The notes under the pieces: generated by a model
Told to the model about the DNA's origin: nothing
The model's input: the letters and a program-made list of their open reading frames with translations, nothing else
Database searches by the model: none
Source of the DNA: Microcebus murinus
Lineage: Eukaryota > Chordata > Mammalia > Primates > Cheirogaleidae
Length of the DNA stretch: 64,000 nucleotides
Direction of reading: 5' to 3'
Assembly: GCF_040939455.1 (NCBI RefSeq)
Contig: NC_134112.1
Coordinates: forward strand, 18,006,501-18,070,500
Program-made: the position numbers and the translations under genes
Part shown: positions 59,184 through 64,000 of the stretch, one piece after another
Layout: each line of letters begins with the position of its first letter
Position numbering within the stretch: position 1 is the stretch's first letter

Positions 59184-61141
59184 CAGGGGTGGGGAACCTT
59201 TTCATGTTGGAAGGCCACATTAATTTAGCTGTAATGAAAGAAGGCCACATTCAAGAAACTTCAATTAGATATACTTAAAAATGTACATTATTTTGTAAAA
59301 TTCTAACTGCTATGTACTTAATAATTTCAAAAAATGAAAGTTGTTTGTTAATTTTAGAGTTAACCTTTAAATGACTTTGCTGTGTCTGCTTTTTGTTGGA
59401 AAGCATTTGAGTAGTTAGTTGCAGCATGAAGGTCTGCAATTTCAGTTGATCCTCTAGATGTGTATCAGTCATTTTGGATCTTAAGGGTGTCTTGATTTGG
59501 GTTAGGTAGGAAAATGTAGATTCACAGCGATAAGTGGTTGAAAAGCAAGAAAGCATTTTGGGAGTATGTTGCTGAAGGCATGAGTATTCTACTTCATTTT
59601 TCATGTTTCAGTTGGATCTTTATTAGAATCTTTCTTAGCTTTATTAGCATTAAACAATGACTTTAAAATGTCATCTGCTGAGAGCTCAATCAATTCTATC
59701 TGTAGTGCTTTAGGTATCTTGGTGATATCAACTAGGTGAGGCTAAAATGCTAATATAAGTGTGAGGTCATGATTCTCAAAGTCAGTGAACCCTTGATTGT
59801 ATTCTCCAATGAATAGGTCTATAACTGCTGCGTATTCTTCAAATGATTCGCATACATCATCCTGCTTATCAGTGACCTTTGCTAACTGGGGAAAATGTTC
59901 ATCTGGAATTTCCTTTTGAAGAAATGTTTTGAAAAAAAGTAGCTTTTTTTGAAATGCTTGGATTTTTTTTTGCCACATATCACATATAGACTTAGTTTTA
60001 CTGTGCAAAGAAATATTCAAGTCATTTTGATTTGACATGATATAACACAGAAATGCTGCATTACTATAGGAATCTTCCTTCAATAATTCACATTGCTGAT
60101 TCTATTCTTCATAAGATTTAACTATGTGTTCTCACAGAGATAAAATTTTGGCTAACACCTGTCCCTGTGACAGCCAGTGCACTTTAGAATGATATGGCAA
60201 ATCCACACTAAATACCTCATCGTTCAATTTCAACATGTTAAGAAGCTGACCATACTGTGTTGCATGTGCACAAGTATATGTAACAATACCTATAACTTGT
60301 TGCAAAGTGTCACTTAAAATACTAGCTTTAGCACAGAGATTTTGCTGATGCAAGATACAATGAAAAGAAATGAGAACATTTGGATTTGTTAAGACTTTTT
60401 AAATCTGTACAATAAACCCTTCATGTTTTCCTGTCATGGAAGGTGCACCTTCTATACATACATGCACTAAATTTGCCAAATTCAGTCCAACTCCATGACA
60501 TTTATAAATATCTTGAAAGTTGTTGAAGGCATCTACTCTCCATGTTATGTTCACAAGAGTGCCCAACTTGTGATATTGCAGTATCACAAAGAAACAAGAT
60601 GATATTGCAATTCCCAATCCTCATTTAAAAATCTGGTTTCTTCCTCCAGCGTTCCGTTGGTCTTCTTTGACATGATGGTCCATTAAGCAGACAGACTTTA
60701 AAAAATGCTATGGAGCGGTGCCACTATTCACAAATTCCACTTCAAACAGAACACAGTGCACCGTGGTCAAAAGCTCATAACAGACTGGCGTCCTCAACCT
60801 CCACAAACTCTCGCCAACCAGCCTTGTGTGGTAGTGGCGCCGGTCAGGCGGGGAAGTCAGAACTAAATCACGAGCGTAGCAGTCGTGAATTTAGCACTTA
60901 CAGCTTACTAATGTCCTAATTGTGCCGGTCAATCTGGGAGTATTATTTTGTTGAAACTTAATTTATTCTTTGGTATTTTAAATACGCTCACTTAAAAAAA
61001 TAAAATAAAAACATAAAAGACAAAAATGTATCAATAAAAATAAAAGGATTTGTCTTGTAAAATTTGGATCCAGCCAGAAGGCCGCATTTAAGGACCTAGC
61101 AGGCCACATGTGGCCTGAAGACTGCAGGTTCTCCGCCCCTG
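59184..61141 (-). mobile_element. hAT DNA transposon (1.96 kb), internally deleted, autonomous-type
   Basis: Left end CAGGGGTGGGGAACCTTTTC and right end (reverse complement) CAGGGGCGGAGAACCTGCAG are imperfect inverted repeats. Subterminal 'aaggccacatt' and 'ggccgcattt/ggccacatgtggcc' arms occur at both ends. A transposase pseudogene lies inside on the minus strand. No exact 8-bp duplication is visible at these borders (only a shared CCTT). About nine CpGs remain in 60763-60890, upstream of the start codon, which argues against great age. Confidence 0.88.
59275..60673 (-). pseudogene. hAT-family transposase pseudogene
   Basis: Start ATG at 60673 ('MSKKTNGTLEEETRFLN'). After about 25 codons the reading jumps into the catalytic domain, so most of the N-terminus, including the BED-type zinc finger usual in hAT transposases, is deleted. 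Next come 'CIEGAPSMTGKHEGF', 'HCILHQQNLCAKASI', 'YHSKVHWLSQGQVL', and the hATC dimerisation motif 'YRCESTFSYLTQIKTPLRSK' (around 59530). The usual catalytic Asp of the 'T-D-G-A-P-S-M' box reads Glu (codon 60450-60452). In-frame stops at 60399, 60132 and 59742, plus frame changes near 60600 and 59650-59740, show it is dead. The family resembles those from which mammalian ZBED/GTF2IRD2-like genes were domesticated. Confidence 0.9.
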
Positions 61142-61261
61142 CCTTAGTGACATTGCTTAGGACACAGGAGGGGCAATCCAGGCCTCCCGTGAGCACCCAC
61201 TGTGGTGGCTGGTGTGTGCACAGCACTGCCCTCTGCTGGGCAGGCCTGCTCACATCTTTTG
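61142..61261. other. unique non-coding DNA
   Basis: No recognised element. Confidence 0.4.
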
Positions 61262-61750
61262 AATTTTTTTTTTTTTAAGAACACTTAATAAAAGATTAAC
61301 CCTCTTAACAGAGTTTCAAGTGCACAATACAGTATTGTTAACTATAAACACATGCTGTTCGGCAGATCTCTAGAACATATTCATCTGGTATAACTGAAAC
61401 CTTATACCAGTTGAACCGCAACTCCCGATTTCCGCCTCCTCCCTGCTCTGGCAATCTCCATTCTGCTTTCTGTTTCTATGAATTTGCCTATTTTAGATAC
61501 CTCATGTGAATGGAATCACGCAGCATTTGTCCCTCTGCAGCTGGCTGATTCCACTTAGCATAGTGTCCTACCCGTTCACCCCCATTGCCGCATATGGCAG
61601 GACCTCCGTCTTTATCACAGCTGAGTGATGTGCCATTGTGTGTGTGTACCACTCTTCTGTACCCGTCCATCCCTCAGCGGACAGCCAGGTTGTTTCTGCA
61701 TTTTGGCTATTGCCATAGTGCTGCCAGGGACGTGGGGGCTCGTGTCTTCA
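61262..61750 (-). mobile_element. L1M 3' end, antisense
   Basis: Poly-T at 61266-61278, then 'agatctctagaacatattca', 'ctgctttctgtttctatgaa', 'tttgcctattttagatacct', 'aatggaatcacgcagcattt', 'ccacttagcatagtgtccta', 'ggttgtttctgcattttggc', matching an L1M 3' UTR/ORF2 end read in antisense. Confidence 0.8.
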
Positions 61751-62629
61751 CTCCATGTCTTCTGCAGCTTTCATCTGGAACAGCCCCTTAGTGCCCTGCA
61801 TTTTCCACAGTAGGGCCTGGGGCTGGGAGCCCACATGCCCTACACGCACGGCAGCATGCTACCCTGCCTGCGGGGGCACGGATCCTGCCCTCTGCCCCAC
61901 CCAACGATGAGGGAAAAGAGTTGAGCAATGTTAATTATTGTTGACAAAGGTCATTGGGATTGTAAAACGAGAAAATCTGATGAGAGTCTTGCTGGAGGTA
62001 CTTGGGAACAACGAGGAGAGGAGCGCGAGTCCAGAGGCCTGGGCATAACTCACTGGAGAAAGGATGTTTGGAAAATCATGTTGGAAAGGGGCCCTTCGTG
62101 TTAAGCCACAAGAACGGGGTATACACACTGTGCTCCCTCCCTGCTGGGCCATGTGGGTACCAAAGATGAATCAGACACGTCCTTAAGGAACTTCCAGTCT
62201 AGAAGGGGAAATCAGACCTGTGGATGGAAAACTCCAATCCGAGGTAGCAGTTGGTGCTGTCAGGGGCCACGGTTAGTGTGCTCTCTCCGGCTGCGGGCGG
62301 GAGGCTGGGAGAAGCCTCCCAGCTGGTGAAAGTGGGGTTTTAGTGGGGGCTTGGAGGGGGAGGAAGACTGGACATGGAGAAGCGCTGCTTAGATGTTCGT
62401 ATTTTAATTCCTTAAAGAGTAAACTTGGAATCATAGAGGACGGAGTGTGTGGGGAGGTAGAGGTCTAACCTCACTTTCTGAAACAGAGTTTTCTGATAAT
62501 AACCAATGGATTCTTCCATTGTAAAGATTTATGTCAATCTAAACAGAAGTAGCGACAACTTTTGAAGTTAGCTTCTCCACATCAGTCTTAGATTTAAACA
62601 ATTAGGTGAACATAAGTGTTTGGGGCTGA
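61751..62629. other. unique non-coding DNA
   Basis: About 0.9 kb, GC-rich in parts, with no recognised repeat. Confidence 0.4.
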
Positions 62630-62985
62630 AGTATGTCTCCCCCCCCATTCATGTGTTGAAGTCCTAACTCCTAGTACCGCAGAATGTGACTGCATTTGGA
62701 GACGAGACCTTTAAAGAGGTGATTTAGGTAGAATGAGGTCCGATGGGTGGGCTTTATCTGATGAGTGTCCTTATAAGAACAGGAGATTAGAGCATAGACT
62801 GCACAGACAGGGGGCGCTGGTGTGCGGGCCCAGTAAGAAGGTAAGCCAAGCAGAGAGGCCTCAGAAACCAACCCTACCCACACCTTGATCTTAGACTTCC
62901 AGCCTCCAGAATGGGGAGGCAATACATAGCTGTTGTTTGGTACTTGGTTTTGGCAGCCCTAGCAAGCCATATAATAATAGTAATA
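62630..62985 (+). mobile_element. MaLR (MLT1/MST-class) solo LTR
   Basis: 'ttcatgtgttgaagtcctaa', 'agaatgtgactgcatttgga', 'gacctttaaagaggtgattt', 'gtccttataagaacaggaga', 'cagagaggcctcagaaacca', 'cttagacttccagcctccag', 'tttggcagccctagcaagcc' follow a MaLR-type LTR from start to end. It is old, without internal region or protein. Confidence 0.8.
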
Positions 62986-63312
62986 CAACAGGTATTACAG
63001 GTTTGTAAAATACTAAAACTTAAAACTTAACCTTGCCTTAAAGCTGGGAAACAGGAGGTTCATTCAGTTCTAGAAACAATCATTTGCTTATTTCAAATGA
63101 CCATTTTCTTAAATAACAGGAAGCTAAGGATTATCTTCCAAGCTGTTTGATTAAATCTAGTGATATGTCCAACCAGAAAACCTATAACTGTATTACAACA
63201 AACAATTGCTTGGATTTCTGCCTGATTGAACCTGTTTGACTTTTCAACCCATTGTGGACATATTCAGAAGTCACCTCCGACTGCCCGATAGTGTACTCTG
63301 TGTGTCAAGATG
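62986..63312. other. unique non-coding DNA
   Basis: No recognised element. Confidence 0.4.
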
Positions 63313-63322
63313 ATTTTTACTA

Positions 63323-63615
63323 AGTTGTTTTATTTTTGAGACAGAGTCTCACTCTGTCACCCTGGGAAGAGTGCAGTGATGTCATCAGCTCACTACAACC
63401 TCAAACTCCTGGGCTCAAGCCATCTTCTTGCCTCAGCATCCTGAGTAGCTGGAACTATAGGCATAAGCCACCACACCAGGCTAATTTTTCTATATTTTGT
63501 AGAGATGGGGATCTCACTCCTGCTCAGGCTGGTCTTGAACTCCTGAGCTCAAGTGATCCTCCCACCTCGGCCTCCCAGGGTGCTAGGATTACAGGTGAGC
63601 TATTGCACCCAACCT
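63323..63615 (-). mobile_element. Alu SINE, older (AluJ-like), antisense
   Basis: Antisense Alu from 'tttatttttgagacagagtc' to 'tattgcacccaacc'. It lacks the lemur linker insert and most CpGs are lost, so it predates the other four. A perfect 10-bp target duplication atttttacta lies at 63313-63322 and 63616-63625. Confidence 0.93.
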
Positions 63616-63625
63616 ATTTTTACTA

Positions 63626-64000
63626 TTGAATGTCACCTTTTGTAGCAGTCCATGTTCCTAGTTGCAAAGCAACCAGAATCCACTCTGACTAGTTTAAGCA
63701 GGAAGACAATTTATTAATGGGTATGAGGGAAGTCACAGAATTGGGAGAAGGGCTGGAGAAAAGGGACCTGAGGCTTAGCGCCTAGGAGCAATGACCAAAC
63801 CCTGCAGAGGACATGGTCTGCCAAGGGAATCGTTGTCTCTGCTGATGCCAGACACTAAGGACCGGAGATTCGGCTTTACTGCACAATGTTTTTCTACCTG
63901 TTTTGAGACCATTTCTGCAACAGGATTTTCCATATGGAAGTCTTGCCCCACCACAGCTGACGAACACCCAGGTCACGTGCTGTGTCCCAGGTGCAGGAGA
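63626..64000. other. unassigned DNA at window end
   Basis: 'ccagaatccactctgactag', 'tttaagcaggaagacaattt' recall an old medium-reiterated repeat that I cannot name. No gene seen before the window ends. Confidence 0.35.

Noticed and set aside
59176..61149. Exact 8-bp target duplication for the hAT element
   Set aside because: The 8-mers at the inferred ends (aggccttg and ccttagtg) do not match; only CCTT is shared, so I did not claim one.

Overview
The window is nuclear DNA of a primate, most likely a strepsirrhine (lemur-like). Three of the five Alu copies carry a linker between the two Alu arms that is typical of lemur Alus (an A/T-rich insert around 'gaaagaaattaattggccaac' in sense). Three L1 copies end in the lemur-type L1 3' UTR, whose last bases read 'tttgtacccccataatatg'. 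Ancient mammal-wide repeats (MIR, L2, L1M, MaLR) are everywhere. Base composition, ORF lengths and the absence of any bacterial or viral gene order fit a vertebrate intergenic or intronic region.

I find no protein-coding exon, tRNA, rRNA or snRNA gene that I can defend. The longest open frames (263, 208, 186 and 171 codons) are explained by L2, an Alu/microsatellite, ancient LINE DNA and T-rich sequence. The only recognisable protein relics belong to mobile elements: a mariner transposase (37549-38556, minus), a hAT transposase (59275-60673, minus) and several LINE-1 ORF1/ORF2 pieces.

Layout. 1-4900: mostly unique DNA with an L1M 3' end, a duplicated 140-bp segment, a young L1 3' end and an Alu. 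4900-13190: mainly unique DNA with a few MIRs and a pair of short palindromes near 9.7 kb. 13190-19430: L2 with an L1M inserted, a long GGAA array, two Alus, an antisense L1M 5' region and a sense L1 ORF2 relic. 19430-25000: L2, MIRs and a long GC-rich unique block. 25066-25254: a short hAT MITE with a perfect 8-bp target duplication. 25500-31880: ancient LINE remnants. 31900-36840: unique DNA with MIRs and an ATTA-rich candidate enhancer. 36840-40075: a three-level nest, with mariner inside an L1M inside an older L1. 40300-49000: MIR and L1. 49580-51321: an LTR inside a repeat, then a TTCC/TA-rich Alu. 53494-57825: a MER-type MITE and a 3.8-kb antisense L1M 5' half with duplicated 5' UTR units. 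59184-61141: the hAT element. 61262-64000: L1M, a MaLR LTR and an older Alu.

Nothing here works as an operon or gene system. The main interest is the DNA-transposon record: mariner and two hAT copies, one with a perfect target duplication and one with many retained CpGs, in a primate lineage where such elements may be lineage-specific. A few unique segments also look like candidate regulatory DNA. Family names are given from memory of consensus sequences and are hedged where I could not separate relatives.
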